A DNA stretch of 64,000 nucleotides from UBA1715 sp045615765. GTDB lineage: Bacteria > Bacteroidota > Bacteroidia > Bacteroidales > UBA1715. Positions 1 to 9,690 of the stretch are shown piece by piece. Below the pieces are notes generated by a model. It worked only from the letters and a program-made list of their open reading frames with translations, ran no database searches and was not told where the DNA came from. Where the stretch lies: assembly GCA_045615765.1 (NCBI GenBank), contig JAZLFM010000028.1:49534-113533 (forward strand), written 5' to 3'. Position numbers and translations under genes: made by a program. Position 1 is the stretch's first letter; each line of letters begins with the position of its first letter.

Positions 1-756
1 TATATTAAGCAAAGACATTACACGATATGTAATATTATCATCAAAGAAGTCTTTTGCCTTTTCATAATAAAACAATGCTTTTTCATAAAGTCCAAGACTA
101 TAATATGTTACCCCAAGATTTGTCAGCAACAACGCATAATGAGTATTATTTTCTCCTAAAACTTGTTTAGTTAATTCTGCAGACTGCTCGTAACATTCCA
201 AAGAATGCTCAAAGTCACCCATATCATAATAAACAACACCTATATTGTTGATTATAGCTGCATATTCTAAGTTGTTACTACCTAAAATGTCACGAAGCAT
301 ATCCCTGGATTTTTCATACCAGAAAAGCGCTTTTTTATACATTGCTAAGTGATAGCAAACAATTCCAAAATTTAAAAATGTCTTTGAAGCTTCTTGACTT
401 TTTTCGAACTTTTCATAAATAGAAGCCGACTGTTCCAAATAATTATATGCCTTATCGTATCGACCAATTTTTTCATTTATCTTACCCAGATAAAACAATG
501 ATCGTGCATATTCCGTACTTCCTAATCCACGATATTTTTTTGCTGTATTTTGATAGATTTCTGCATATTTAGATGCAACAATGAAACTTTGATTATCAAT
601 TGCTTTATCTACAATAGAATCGAGTAACTGAATATTATCTTTATGTTTCGATTGTTCAAATAGCGAAACTAAACTATCTAACGATTGTGATTGAACAGAA
701 CAACAAATGCAGCAAACAATTATAGTACATAAAAATCTATAAGCTCGTTTACGCAT
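1..756 (-). CDS. TPR-repeat secreted protein, 3' part cut by window edge
   Basis: An open reading frame of 252 codons runs from an ATG at 756 to the window edge without a stop, so the C-terminus is missing. The N-terminus has a signal peptide (basic MRKR, then a hydrophobic Cys-rich stretch ending around residue 24). From about residue 75 there are tandem tetratricopeptide-like helical pairs with typical positions such as Y-x-x-A-x-x-Y-x-x-x-A (for example LFYYEKAKDFF). TPR arrays bind other proteins; the missing C-terminal part could be a CHAT, histidine kinase or regulator domain, as in many Bacteroidota TPR proteins, but this cannot be told from here. It starts 18 bases after the stop of the 161-residue membrane protein upstream, so the two are probably co-transcribed. 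No function is assigned. Confidence 0.75.
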   Translation of the reverse strand, partial: MRKRAYRFLCTIIVCCICCSVQSQSLDSLVSLFEQSKHKDNIQLLDSIVDKAIDNQSFIVASKYAEIYQNTAKKYRGLGSTEYARSLFYLGKINEKIGRYDKAYNYLEQSASIYEKFEKSQEASKTFLNFGIVCYHLAMYKKALFWYEKSRDMLRDILGSNNLEYAAIINNIGVVYYDMGDFEHSLECYEQSAELTKQVLGENNTHYALLLTNLGVTYYSLGLYEKALFYYEKAKDFFDDNITYRVMSLLNI

Positions 757-774
757 TGTCCAAACAAATTGTTG

Positions 775-1260
775 TTAAAACAACAAACATTCATACATAA
801 CACTTGCTTCATCGCTGTATTTACTGTCTGATTCACTAATTTTTCGTAACCACTTACGCGCTTTTGCAAGTTTTTGACTATCCATATATAGAAGAGTCTG
901 ATACCAATCTAACTTATCTTGTGCTGTTTTAACAATTTCTTTGTAATACTCTTGTTCCTCTGTACTTGCATAAAAACCTTCATCTGAATCTTTTTGAATA
1001 GAACTACGCAAAGAATCTATTCCTATTTGAGCGTCATCAAAAGATTTTTGTTTGATTTTTTCATGAATTTTAGCAAAATCTCCTTCATAGCCTACTCCAC
1101 GAGACGATGTTAAATCAATATCGTTCAATTTTTCTGTACCCATTTGTCGTAGAACCATACATTCACGAATATAGAGAGCACCAACAGATATGGCAACAAT
1201 CAAAACTATTGCAATACAAACTTTTATGATAAGAGATTTTGATAAGGATTTACTATTCAT
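775..1260 (-). CDS. small membrane-anchored protein, function unknown
   Basis: 161 residues. A single strongly hydrophobic segment lies at residues 11-28 (ending IVLIVAISVGALYI), preceded by Lys residues, so the rest is predicted to lie outside the cytoplasm. The remaining 130 residues are charged and helical (rich in Lys, Glu and Asp) and contain pairs such as AKARKWLRKI that resemble a degenerate helical repeat. I do not recognise the family. A Bacteroidota -7 box lies 20 bases upstream of the ATG, and the TPR gene begins 18 bases downstream. The likely unit is therefore a two-gene operon of this anchor and a TPR protein. Confidence 0.6.
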   Translation of the reverse strand: MNSKSLSKSLIIKVCIAIVLIVAISVGALYIRECMVLRQMGTEKLNDIDLTSSRGVGYEGDFAKIHEKIKQKSFDDAQIGIDSLRSSIQKDSDEGFYASTEEQEYYKEIVKTAQDKLDWYQTLLYMDSQKLAKARKWLRKISESDSKYSDEASVMYECLLF

Positions 1261-1279
1261 TGTAATTAATTTAAGTCTT

Positions 1280-1287
1280 CAAATGTA
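1280..1287 (-). promoter_or_regulatory. -7 promoter box for the membrane protein/TPR operon
   Basis: TACATTTG on the minus strand matches the Bacteroidota -7 consensus TAnnTTTG, 20 bases before the ATG at 1260. No TTTG lies at the preferred 18-base spacing; the closest is at 22. Confidence 0.5.
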
Positions 1288-1310
1288 CAAAAACTTATGA
1301 AAACACCTAC

Positions 1311-1343
1311 AAACAAAAACGCCCCACTTTTCAGTGAGGCGTT
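1311..1343 (-). terminator. Rho-independent terminator of gdhA
   Basis: On the minus strand AACGCCTCACT pairs with AGTGGGGCGTT around a short GAAA-type loop (one T-G pair) and is followed by a T-rich run. It lies just after the gdhA stop. Confidence 0.85.
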
Positions 1344-1365
1344 TCCTTTATAAGATTTGTATTGA

Positions 1366-2721
1366 CTATACTAAACCTTGAGCCATCATTGCATCAGCAA
1401 CTTTGATGAAACCTGCGATGTTAGCACCTGATACATAGTCGATGTAACCATCAGCTTGTGTACCGTATTTAACGCAGTTTTCGTGGATTGATTTCATGAT
1501 ACCTTGTAATTTAGCATCAACTTCTTCTGATGTCCAAGAAAGACGAGCAGAGTTTTGACACATTTCCAAACCTGAAGTTGCAACACCACCAGCGTTAGAA
1601 GCTTTACCTGGAGCGTAAAGAATCTTAGCATCTTGGAATACATTTACTGCTTCAGCTGTAGAAGGCATGTTAGCACCTTCAGCAACACACATTGTACCGT
1701 TAGCAACTAATGCTTTAGCATCGCTTTCGTCCAATTCGTTTTGAGTTGCACATGGCATAGCTACATCACATTTAACGTTTTTCCATGGACGTTGACCTTC
1801 GAAATATTTGCAACCGAATTTGTCAGCATATTCTTTAATACGACCACGTTTAACATTCTTCAATTCGAATACGAATGCTAATTTTTCTGGAGTGATACCT
1901 GCTTCATCAACGATAGTACCGTTAGAATCAGACATTGAAACAACTTTTGCACCTAGTTGAGTACATTTTTCAACTGCATATTGAGCAACGTTACCTGAAC
2001 CAGAGATAGCAACTGTTTTACCTTGTAATGAAGTACCTTTTGTTGCTAACATTGATTGTGCGAAATAAGTTACACCGTAACCAGTTGCTTCAGGACGGAT
2101 CAATGAACCACCGAAAGAAAGACCTTTACCAGTTAATACACCTGTAAATTCATCACGGATACGTTTGTATTGACCGAACAAGAAACCAACTTCACGACCA
2201 CCTACACCGATATCACCAGCAGGAACATCAGTATCAGGACCGATATATTTTTGAAGTTCTGTCATGAAGCTTTGGCAGAAACGCATAACTTCGTTATCAG
2301 ATTTTCCTTTTGGATCGAAGTCAGAACCACCTTTACCACCACCCATTGGAAGAGTAGTCAAAGAGTTTTTGAATGTTTGTTCGAAAGCCAAGAATTTCAA
2401 AATACCCAAGTTTACAGTTGGGTGGAAACGAAGACCTCCTTTGTAAGGACCGATTGCACTGTTCATTTGAACACGGAAACCGCGGTTGATTTGCCATTCA
2501 CCTTTATCGTCAACCCAAGGAACTCTGAAGATGAAAACTCTTTCTGGTTCTACCATTCTTTCCAAAACTTTTGCAGCTTTGTATTTTGGATTTTCATCCA
2601 AGAATGGAAGGATTGATTTTACTACTTCGTGAACTGCTTGGTGGAATTCTGATTCACCTGGATTCTTAGCGATTACTTTCGCCATGAAATCGTTCAATTC
2701 TTTGTCGAAATTCTTTGCCAT
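1366..2721 (-). CDS. gdhA: NADP-type glutamate dehydrogenase
   Basis: 451 residues, the usual length of the hexameric family. It catalyses reversible reductive amination of 2-oxoglutarate with ammonium to glutamate in the cytoplasm and is a main ammonium-assimilation route in Bacteroidales. The substrate-binding segment GPYKGGLRFHP lies near residues 91-101 and the catalytic Lys region PMGGGKGGSDFDPKG near 125-139. The Rossmann-fold coenzyme motif SGSGNVA follows in the second half. It is monocistronic, with its own terminator directly downstream and a TACATTTG -7 box about 45 bases upstream. The GAT/GAA/GGT-rich codon choice resembles that of a highly expressed gene. NADP preference is inferred from family resemblance, not from a decisive residue. 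Confidence 0.97.
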   Translation of the reverse strand: MAKNFDKELNDFMAKVIAKNPGESEFHQAVHEVVKSILPFLDENPKYKAAKVLERMVEPERVFIFRVPWVDDKGEWQINRGFRVQMNSAIGPYKGGLRFHPTVNLGILKFLAFEQTFKNSLTTLPMGGGKGGSDFDPKGKSDNEVMRFCQSFMTELQKYIGPDTDVPAGDIGVGGREVGFLFGQYKRIRDEFTGVLTGKGLSFGGSLIRPEATGYGVTYFAQSMLATKGTSLQGKTVAISGSGNVAQYAVEKCTQLGAKVVSMSDSNGTIVDEAGITPEKLAFVFELKNVKRGRIKEYADKFGCKYFEGQRPWKNVKCDVAMPCATQNELDESDAKALVANGTMCVAEGANMPSTAEAVNVFQDAKILYAPGKASNAGGVATSGLEMCQNSARLSWTSEEVDAKLQGIMKSIHENCVKYGTQADGYIDYVSGANIAGFIKVADAMMAQGLV

Positions 2722-2764
2722 TTTGTTATTAATTAAATGATTAATCTTTTTGTTTTTGCATTAG

Positions 2765-2772
2765 CAAATGTA
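2765..2772 (-). promoter_or_regulatory. -7 promoter box of gdhA
   Basis: TACATTTG on the minus strand lies 43 bases upstream of the gdhA ATG. No -33 TTTG is visible at standard spacing. Confidence 0.5.
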
Positions 2773-2835
2773 GATATTATTTTTCAAATATCCTCACATA
2801 AGTTGTTGAATTTTAGAAAATTACGAATATCTCGC

Positions 2836-2870
2836 AAAAAGGGCATACGAGTTTTTCGTATGCCCTTTTA
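2836..2870 (-). terminator. terminator of the T9SS repeat-protein gene
   Basis: A perfect 14-bp stem (AAAAGGGCATACGA with its complement) and a 5-6 base loop, with T runs on both sides. It lies 28 bases after the stop of the gene at 2898. Confidence 0.85.
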
Positions 2871-2897
2871 TACTTGATTACAATAATTTTTATTGTT

Positions 2898-5800
2898 CTA
2901 ACGAACAACTATTTGTTTTTGAATACGTTCGCCGTCTATAGAAACAATCACGAAATAAACACCAGCTTGTAAAGATGCTACATCTATAACATATTGTTGA
3001 TTGTTTTCTATAGTATTGTACACAACTGTTCCCTTTGCAGAAACAATTTTTACTGACGATATTTCACGATCAGATACAATATTTAGAACTGAAGAAACTG
3101 GATTTGGATACACCTCGCAGTTTAATTCTATGTCGTCAACAGCAGTTGTTTCTTTTTCAATAAACTTAAATTCTGCCTCTATTGTACAATCATCTACAAC
3201 TGTAACATACAATGTTGTCAAGTTTGAAAGTAAGTTACCATTCTTTGTCCAGCCAACAAATTCATATCCTATCGCTGGAGTTGCAAATAATTGAATTTCA
3301 TCGCCTTCTTTATAAGTACCAGCACCTAACACTGTACCAAACGAATCATCATTTACCGTAACCGTTACTTCCACAGGTTTTGGAACAGGAACAAATACGG
3401 CATTTATATTCATATCATCTGAAACTTCAAATGTTAACAATGTTGCAGTTTCAATTATTTCACCATTCGACATCCAACCTTTGAAGATGTATCCTTCACT
3501 TGGATTTGCAACTAATGTTATAACTTCACCTGCTTCATATTGTCCATTACGTAAACCAGACACAGAACCACCCGTTTGTACAGAAACCGTACATGGCTTG
3601 CCTTTCTCTACAATATTTGCAATCAATTGTCTATCTTCTGTTGCAACAAAAGATAACACCGTTGAAGTTGTTACAACACTACTATCGGCAGCATTTAACC
3701 AAGAAATGAAACGATGATTTTCATCTACTGTTACCGCTAAAGTTACAGTAGTATTTTCATCAAACACACCTGTGCCATATCCTTTTATTTCAGCACCAGT
3801 ATATTCTGCAATTGAGACTACATATACTTTTTTAAATTCAGCAACAAGAGTTCTTTCTACCGAACAAACAAAACTATATTCAGCCGAAGTGCTTACAACT
3901 TCATCATTTTCTTTCCATTGAAGGAATCGATATCCTTCATTAGGCACAGCTTTTACTGTAACTTCGCTTTCTTCTTTATATGATGCAGCTCCTTCAACAC
4001 TACCCATTGTTTCATCTGCAGAGCTTATTTCTATCTGATATGTATTATAGATACGTTCAAATGTTGCATATAACTCAACATTTTCTGTTAAATCAAATGA
4101 GTAACTTTGAGATGTAGAAACAACTGCACCGGTAGCATCATTCCACGAAACAAATGAGTATTTTTCTTCAGGAACAGCTTCTACAGTTACTGTAGTATTT
4201 TCTTCATACAAACCAGCACCAGTTACTTGTCCACCCTCATTTGCAACTAAATTCACCGTATAACCAACAAAATTTGCATTGAAATGAGCTACTAAAGAAC
4301 GAGCAGCAGAAACAAATGTCAAAGTTGCTTCATCTGAAATCACTTCATCATTTTCTGTCCAATTCACAAAATCATAGCCTGCATTTGGTGTTGCAACCAA
4401 AGTTACTTCTGTGTTTTCATAATATTCACCAGCTCCAGCAATTGTACCACCAGTAACAGGATCTAATTCTACTACAACTTCAAATTTCTTCAAAGCAGTA
4501 TATGAAGCAGTATAAGTATAATCACCTGCTGCCGAAAAAGAATATGTATTTTGTGTTGAAGCATTTACCCACGCACCATTACGTCTCCAGTTATTAAATT
4601 TATATCCTTCATAATCAGGAGCAATCAAATTTACTGTAGCGCCTGCATCGTAAACTCCAGAACCTTCTACAGTTAAGCCATCAACATTAGAGACAGCATT
4701 TATTGTATATTGACGAATAAAACGAGCTTCAAATGTCATATCAGAATCAGCAACAAGAGATATCAATTCTGTATTAGAGTATAACGTATCTTCCGCATAC
4801 CAACCATCGAAACGGTATTTATCGTTCGCTGAAGCAAATAATGAAACGGTAGAACCTTTTTCTACAATACCATTACCTGTAACTGTTCCACCAGCAGAAG
4901 CGTTTGCTTCTATTGTTACAAGAGCAACAAAATTCGCTTGAAGAGTTACATTCGTAGCTGTTTTAAAATTATACGTGGCTTGTTCACAAACAACGGAATC
5001 ACCTAAAGTCCAATTTACAAAACGATATGTTTCATTATCCGGAACTGCTACAAGTTTTACTTCAACAGAATCTTCTGCAACTACATATTCTCCAGCACCC
5101 GATACTGCACCAGCACCAGGTAGGTTAATTGAAGCAGCTACAGTAACAACCTTAACAAAATTAGCAACGATGTTTGCTTCATCTTTCACCATAAATGAAT
5201 ACGAAGGACTTGTAGAAACTTCTTTTCCATTTTCAGTCCAATTTACGAACTTATAACCTTCATTAGGTGTTGCAACAATATTAAGACCAACGCCAGTGTT
5301 ATACACACCACCTTCCGACGAAACTGAACCACCTTCAGAAGCAGAAACTGTTACCGTCACTTGACGCATAAGAACCGCCGACAACTCACAAGAATGATCT
5401 ACAGTAAATGTGTATGATGATTCTGTTGATACAACAGTTTCATTTTCTGACCAAAAACCAAAACTGTAATCTTGTGTCAATAGATTTGCCGATACTGTTA
5501 CCGTATGGTCATCACCAATAACATAAAATTTACCTGCACCTGTCAAAGTAATCAATTCAGAATCATAATCAGCAAAAGATACTTGGTAATATCGTTTTAC
5601 ACTAATTTCAGAACTACTAGGCTCAGCAGTCATAGGATAGTTTGTAGAAACCACACGAACTTTATAATTACCATCAACAACAGAAGCAGGAATTTTACCT
5701 TCCACAACACCACTAGTGTTTGTTGTCAAACGACCAAGTTCTATTGGATTATCAAAACTTCCACTTGCATCAGACAATTGAGCAATTACTTGATTTGCTT

Positions 5801-6689
5801 CTTTATTTAAGTTACTTACACTCATAGAACCTGTCAATGTAAATGGCACTTGAATATCTATAGTTCCATTCGCATCGCCTTCATATTCTGTTTGAGCTAA
5901 AGTACCTGTTGTTAAAGTTGGATTATAAATAAGTACAATATCATCAACATACAATTTATCACTTGCATTACCTTTTGCTGGCGTTTTGTTTGTTGACATT
6001 GTTACCAAAACATACTTTTTTTCATCGGTACATGTTCCTACTTGTTCAAAAGGAACGGTAACTCTTTGCCATCCTAATGAATCACTCTTCGATGTTGTTC
6101 TGGTAAATTCATAATTAGCATCAGCAAATTGCTGCTCTGCTTTACTAGCTTTACCGTTACCATACAATATAAAATCTGAATCTCCATGAATAGCAGAATG
6201 AAATGCCGCATAATTTCCAGAACCACTCGAATAAAAACTGAACCAAGCTGTTACCGAATCTGGTATGACATCAATTGGAGTATAAAATTCGGCAGTATTA
6301 CGATCAGTATAAATATTATTGTCATCACTAGCAGCAGTCATACTTCCTGCATTCATACGACCATTAGTAAGAGATCCATTTGCAATGATTTTCGTAAAAA
6401 GTAGGTTTATTTCCTTTGGGAAAATTCTGACACTATATTTTCCTTTAGAACCAGGTCTTACATTTTCATCTTGTGCAATATGATCATTTTCCGCTAAATT
6501 TGCCTGGCTACCCTTTGCAGAATGGAAAGAATGCCAACAATAAGGTTCCTTACCACTCGTTTTATTACCTGAGTATGTTTTCCATTCGGCTTCAAAATCA
6601 GAATTCGGAATCTGAGTACCAAAATCTTGAGAAAAAGCAGTTATTATACCGCATAGGAATAAAGAGACTACAAGTATTAGTTTTTTCAT
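2898..6689 (-). CDS. T9SS-exported protein with PCMD-like domain and about 11 InlB-type repeats
   Basis: 1263 residues with a cleavable signal peptide (about 1-20, ending AFSQ). Residues about 20-255 resemble the putative carbohydrate-metabolism domain (PCMD) of Bacteroidota surface proteins: IPNSDFE at the start, a GR-N-AGSM segment, and LYVDDIVLIYN at the end. After an Ig-like linker, about 11 copies of a roughly 70-residue repeat fill residues ~365-1180. Each copy has a GG-V-GAG-Y core, then V-A-P-EGY-F-NW and a closing L-A-F strand, as in divergent InlB B-repeats. The last ~80 residues (VYPNPVSSVLNI ... GVYFVIVSIDG ... QIVVR) are a type A T9SS sorting domain, removed on export across the outer membrane. 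Likely a cell-surface or secreted adhesin or glycan-associated protein; no catalytic domain is visible. Monocistronic, with its own terminator. Confidence 0.88.
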   Translation of the reverse strand: MKKLILVVSLFLCGIITAFSQDFGTQIPNSDFEAEWKTYSGNKTSGKEPYCWHSFHSAKGSQANLAENDHIAQDENVRPGSKGKYSVRIFPKEINLLFTKIIANGSLTNGRMNAGSMTAASDDNNIYTDRNTAEFYTPIDVIPDSVTAWFSFYSSGSGNYAAFHSAIHGDSDFILYGNGKASKAEQQFADANYEFTRTTSKSDSLGWQRVTVPFEQVGTCTDEKKYVLVTMSTNKTPAKGNASDKLYVDDIVLIYNPTLTTGTLAQTEYEGDANGTIDIQVPFTLTGSMSVSNLNKEANQVIAQLSDASGSFDNPIELGRLTTNTSGVVEGKIPASVVDGNYKVRVVSTNYPMTAEPSSSEISVKRYYQVSFADYDSELITLTGAGKFYVIGDDHTVTVSANLLTQDYSFGFWSENETVVSTESSYTFTVDHSCELSAVLMRQVTVTVSASEGGSVSSEGGVYNTGVGLNIVATPNEGYKFVNWTENGKEVSTSPSYSFMVKDEANIVANFVKVVTVAASINLPGAGAVSGAGEYVVAEDSVEVKLVAVPDNETYRFVNWTLGDSVVCEQATYNFKTATNVTLQANFVALVTIEANASAGGTVTGNGIVEKGSTVSLFASANDKYRFDGWYAEDTLYSNTELISLVADSDMTFEARFIRQYTINAVSNVDGLTVEGSGVYDAGATVNLIAPDYEGYKFNNWRRNGAWVNASTQNTYSFSAAGDYTYTASYTALKKFEVVVELDPVTGGTIAGAGEYYENTEVTLVATPNAGYDFVNWTENDEVISDEATLTFVSAARSLVAHFNANFVGYTVNLVANEGGQVTGAGLYEENTTVTVEAVPEEKYSFVSWNDATGAVVSTSQSYSFDLTENVELYATFERIYNTYQIEISSADETMGSVEGAASYKEESEVTVKAVPNEGYRFLQWKENDEVVSTSAEYSFVCSVERTLVAEFKKVYVVSIAEYTGAEIKGYGTGVFDENTTVTLAVTVDENHRFISWLNAADSSVVTTSTVLSFVATEDRQLIANIVEKGKPCTVSVQTGGSVSGLRNGQYEAGEVITLVANPSEGYIFKGWMSNGEIIETATLLTFEVSDDMNINAVFVPVPKPVEVTVTVNDDSFGTVLGAGTYKEGDEIQLFATPAIGYEFVGWTKNGNLLSNLTTLYVTVVDDCTIEAEFKFIEKETTAVDDIELNCEVYPNPVSSVLNIVSDREISSVKIVSAKGTVVYNTIENNQQYVIDVASLQAGVYFVIVSIDGERIQKQIVVR

Positions 6690-6795
6690 ATATTCAATTT
6701 TAAATTTCGCAATACTACTAATAACACATGTTTTATGTCATAAATATAGACGAACACGCAAAAGTTATCTTTTATCATTGCAAAAAAACATTCTT

Positions 6796-8733
6796 TTACA
6801 ATGATTCAACTTCGTGCAACCACAAATCAGCGCAAGCATCACTTGGCATTCTCCAATCGCCTCGTGGAGACAATGAAATAGAACCAACTTTGACGCCATC
6901 AGGCATACAACTACGCTTAAATTGTTGTGCGAAAAATCTACGATAAAACATTTTCATCGTATCCTTTACTACCGCATCTTCAAAATAAGGCATTTGTTTT
7001 TGGGCAATAGCCAGTCGAACCAAATAATAGATCTTTTTAGGAGAGAATCCATTTCTCATCGTATGGAACAAAAAGAAATCATGTAAAGTATAAGAACCTA
7101 TAGTACTTTCGGTTTTCTGAGCAATTTTTCCATCTTTATCTGGCGGCAACAATTCCGGACTTACTGGTGTGTCAATCACATCCAACAATACAGAAACCAA
7201 AGATTTGTTCTCGGCAAATGTATAGTCGGCATAATATTGAACCAAATAACGTACAAGGGTTTTAGGAATCGACACATTCACAGCATAGTTACTCATTTGA
7301 TCACCATTATATGTACACCATCCTAAAGCAAGCTCACTTAAATCACCAGTTCCAAGAACTAAGGCATTATGCATATTGGCATAATCAAACAAGATCTGCG
7401 TACGCTCTCTTGCTTGAGCATTTTCGTATGTTATATCGTGAACATCAAGAGAATGTTTTAAATCTTGCAAATGAAGCGTTGCCGATTCTTTTATTGATAT
7501 TTCACATAACGTTGCCCCACAGTATTCGACAAGATGTTTTGCATTTTCGTATGTGCGCCCTGTTGTTCCGAAGCCAGGCATAGTTATACCATGAATATTT
7601 TTTCTGTCCTTACCAAGAATATCAAAAGCCTGACAAGCTACAAGCAAAGCTAAAGTTGAATCTAAGCCTCCTGAAATACCAACAACAATATTCTCTATAT
7701 GAGTATGTGCGATACGTTTTGCCAATCCCCATGCCTGCATACGAGTAATTTCTTCGGCACGTTTACTTCTTGCCGAATCTCCACTTGGGACAAAAGGAAA
7801 ACCTGAAATAATTCTATTTATATCTTTAGTATTTGCAGCAACAGTTATTTCATCAAAACGGAGAGATTGTTTCAATTCACTTGGTTGTGAAAATGTTTCA
7901 CAATGCATACGCTCATGAGTAAGTTTTTCTATATCAACATCAGCAATTACCCATTTCGTAGAATTATCGAATGGAATTTTTTCAGACAAAATCGTTCCAT
8001 TTTCCACAATCATCGAATGACCAGAAAAAACCATATCTTGAGTAGATTCGCCCATGCCTGCATTTGCATAAACATACGCACATATATTTTTTGCGCTGTT
8101 CATAGCAATCAATTGCTTACGATATTCCGCTTTTCCTATCACTTCATTGCCAGCAGAAAGGTTTACAATTACATTAGCACCATTCAATGCGTATTTAGTA
8201 GATGGAGAATTGGGAACCCATACATCTTCACAAATTTCACAACCGATAATTGTCTTTGCCGAAGATTTACAGCCTTCAATAGAAAGATACAGCAAATTAC
8301 CTATTTCGTAATCCGCGAACAAACAAGATTCATCGTAATAAGGCGTAAACCAACGTTTTTCATAAAATTCAGAATAATTAGGAACAAATTTCTTTGGGAA
8401 GACTAATTTTGTTTCACCATTAATAAGAACTGCACAGTTATACAACGCACCATTTATACCTCGTAATGGCGTTCCCACAAACACAGCTATACCTTCGCAA
8501 TGAGTAGAAATAATATCTAACGCTTCTTCTGCCTTATCCAACAACAAAGATTGCTGAAACAAATCGCCACAGGTATAACCAGTTATGCACAATTCCGGAA
8601 AAACGGCAACTTGCACACCTTCTTGTTTCAGTGCATCTATTGCATCACATATTTCTTGAGTGTTCTTTTCTACATTACCTACATACACTTGCGGAGAAAC
8701 ACTTGCTACACGCAAAAAGCCATATTCATTCAT
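6796..8733 (-). CDS. nadE: glutamine-dependent NAD+ synthetase
   Basis: 645 residues, the two-domain form. The N-terminal nitrilase-like glutaminase domain (1-~290) carries the Glu-Lys-Cys triad: Glu47 in FPELCITGY, Lys114/115 in FPKKFVPNY and Cys168 in CEICEDVW. It releases ammonia from glutamine. The C-terminal NAD synthetase domain has the ATP pyrophosphatase loop SGGLDST (near residue 350) and the downstream GTGDLSELALGW segment. Together they convert nicotinic acid adenine dinucleotide to NAD+ using ATP and glutamine, the last step of NAD synthesis. The ATG at 8733 gives the expected start of the hydrolase fold. The HU terminator lies 43-70 bases upstream, so nadE needs its own promoter there; I see no good -7 box. 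Confidence 0.96.
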   Translation of the reverse strand: MNEYGFLRVASVSPQVYVGNVEKNTQEICDAIDALKQEGVQVAVFPELCITGYTCGDLFQQSLLLDKAEEALDIISTHCEGIAVFVGTPLRGINGALYNCAVLINGETKLVFPKKFVPNYSEFYEKRWFTPYYDESCLFADYEIGNLLYLSIEGCKSSAKTIIGCEICEDVWVPNSPSTKYALNGANVIVNLSAGNEVIGKAEYRKQLIAMNSAKNICAYVYANAGMGESTQDMVFSGHSMIVENGTILSEKIPFDNSTKWVIADVDIEKLTHERMHCETFSQPSELKQSLRFDEITVAANTKDINRIISGFPFVPSGDSARSKRAEEITRMQAWGLAKRIAHTHIENIVVGISGGLDSTLALLVACQAFDILGKDRKNIHGITMPGFGTTGRTYENAKHLVEYCGATLCEISIKESATLHLQDLKHSLDVHDITYENAQARERTQILFDYANMHNALVLGTGDLSELALGWCTYNGDQMSNYAVNVSIPKTLVRYLVQYYADYTFAENKSLVSVLLDVIDTPVSPELLPPDKDGKIAQKTESTIGSYTLHDFFLFHTMRNGFSPKKIYYLVRLAIAQKQMPYFEDAVVKDTMKMFYRRFFAQQFKRSCMPDGVKVGSISLSPRGDWRMPSDACADLWLHEVESL

Positions 8734-8775
8734 ATACAGGATATCCAGATAGTTTCTAATGGGAACAAAATAAAT

Positions 8776-8803
8776 AAAAAAAGGGTTCTTACGAACCCTT
8801 TTT
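8776..8803 (-). terminator. terminator of the HU gene
   Basis: An 11-bp perfect stem (AAAAAGGGTTC and its complement) with a 4-base loop, followed on the minus strand by a T run. It lies 21 bases after the HU stop. Confidence 0.9.
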
Positions 8804-8823
8804 CACATAAAAATAACGGATAA

Positions 8824-9102
8824 TTATTTTTTGTTAACGATTTCAGAAAGAGCTTTACCAGCTTTGAATTGAGCAACTTTCTTTGCAGCAATCTTGATAG
8901 GTTTTTTAGTTGAAGGGTTGATACCTGTTCTTGCAGCTCTTTCAGATACTTTGAAAGTACCGAAACCGATTAATTGAACTGAATCACCACCTTTTAATGC
9001 ACCTGAGATTGCATTTACTAAAGCATTAAGTGCTTTTTCTGAATCTGCTTTTGTCAATCCAGCTTCTGCTGCCATTGCAGCTACTAATTCTTGTTTGTTC
9101 AT
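8824..9102 (-). CDS. HU-family DNA-binding protein
   Basis: 92 residues, full-length HU/IHF fold. It has the start MNKQELVAAMA, the hydrophobic dimer core, the signature IGFGTFKVSERAAR (around 45-60) and the Pro-containing arm GINPSTKKPIKI that intercalates in the minor groove. Bacterial HU dimers bend and compact DNA in the nucleoid. It has its own strong promoter with both boxes and its own terminator, so it is monocistronic. Codon use looks like that of a highly expressed gene. Confidence 0.96.
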   Translation of the reverse strand: MNKQELVAAMAAEAGLTKADSEKALNALVNAISGALKGGDSVQLIGFGTFKVSERAARTGINPSTKKPIKIAAKKVAQFKAGKALSEIVNKK

Positions 9103-9138
9103 GTTTTATTTATTTTTTTAGTTATACATTCACATTCA

Positions 9139-9168
9139 CAAATATATAGCATTTTAGAGATATTCAAA
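9139..9168 (-). promoter_or_regulatory. promoter of the HU gene
   Basis: On the minus strand TTTG (9168-9165), an 18-base spacer and TATATTTG (9146-9139). This matches the Bacteroidota -33/-7 consensus in full. The ATG follows 36 bases later. Confidence 0.8.
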
Positions 9169-9238
9169 GGCTTTTGAGCATTTTTTTCCGTCAAAACACG
9201 TTTAAAACCTAAAAACGACACAAAATTCCATTCAAAAT

Positions 9239-9433
9239 TTAATCTCTTTCCAAATAATCTATACGCGTATGCAAATCAAAAATATGTTTCTTTAACACCT
9301 GTATATGCTTATCTATGTACTTTTCAGCCAAGTTCCCAACATCCGAACAAGTTTTTAATTTTTCCAAAGATTCAACTTCGTGTTCGTATTTTTCAATATC
9401 CGCTTTGATTTTATTAATATCTGTCTCTTTCAT
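9239..9433 (-). CDS. small coiled-coil protein, function unknown
   Basis: 64 residues, almost entirely helical and highly charged, with heptad-like spacing of Ile, Leu and Val (INKIKADIEKYEHEVESLEK, later LKKHIFDLHTRIDYLERD). It has no signal peptide or membrane segment. The ATG is clear, but no promoter box or terminator was found close by. It could be a cytoplasmic coiled-coil oligomer. Coding status rests on the amino acid pattern only. Confidence 0.5.
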   Translation of the reverse strand: MKETDINKIKADIEKYEHEVESLEKLKTCSDVGNLAEKYIDKHIQVLKKHIFDLHTRIDYLERD

Positions 9434-9636
9434 AATTATATCTTTTTTAGCAAATAAAGCATATTTCTATAGCAAAAGCAAATTTTCACTTTTATTTTGT
9501 TATAAAATACAAAATTTTACGTAAATCCTATAAGCTATATTACGAATAACACTTACGATTTATCAGTCATTCAGGTCTCATTTCACAAGAAATAATAACA
9601 TGAAGGAATAGAAATAACATATTTAAAGAAAATAAA

Positions 9637-9673
9637 AGAGCGCTTGTGATTATACAATCGCAAGCGCTCTTCT
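9637..9673 (-). terminator. terminator of recQ
   Basis: AAGAGCGCTTG pairs with CAAGCGCTCTT, extended by GATT/AATC across one wobble pair, with a short loop. A T-rich run follows on the minus strand. It lies 18 bases after the recQ stop. Confidence 0.9.
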
Positions 9674-9690
9674 ATAACGGCATACAATTT

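Noticed and set aside
365..1260. CRISPR array or tandem DNA repeat at the left end
   Set aside because: The repetition is of TPR protein motifs; the DNA copies are diverged and without spacers.
2170..2616. Plus-strand ORF inside gdhA
   Set aside because: It is the shadow of a conserved gene on the other strand, with no promoter or plausible product.
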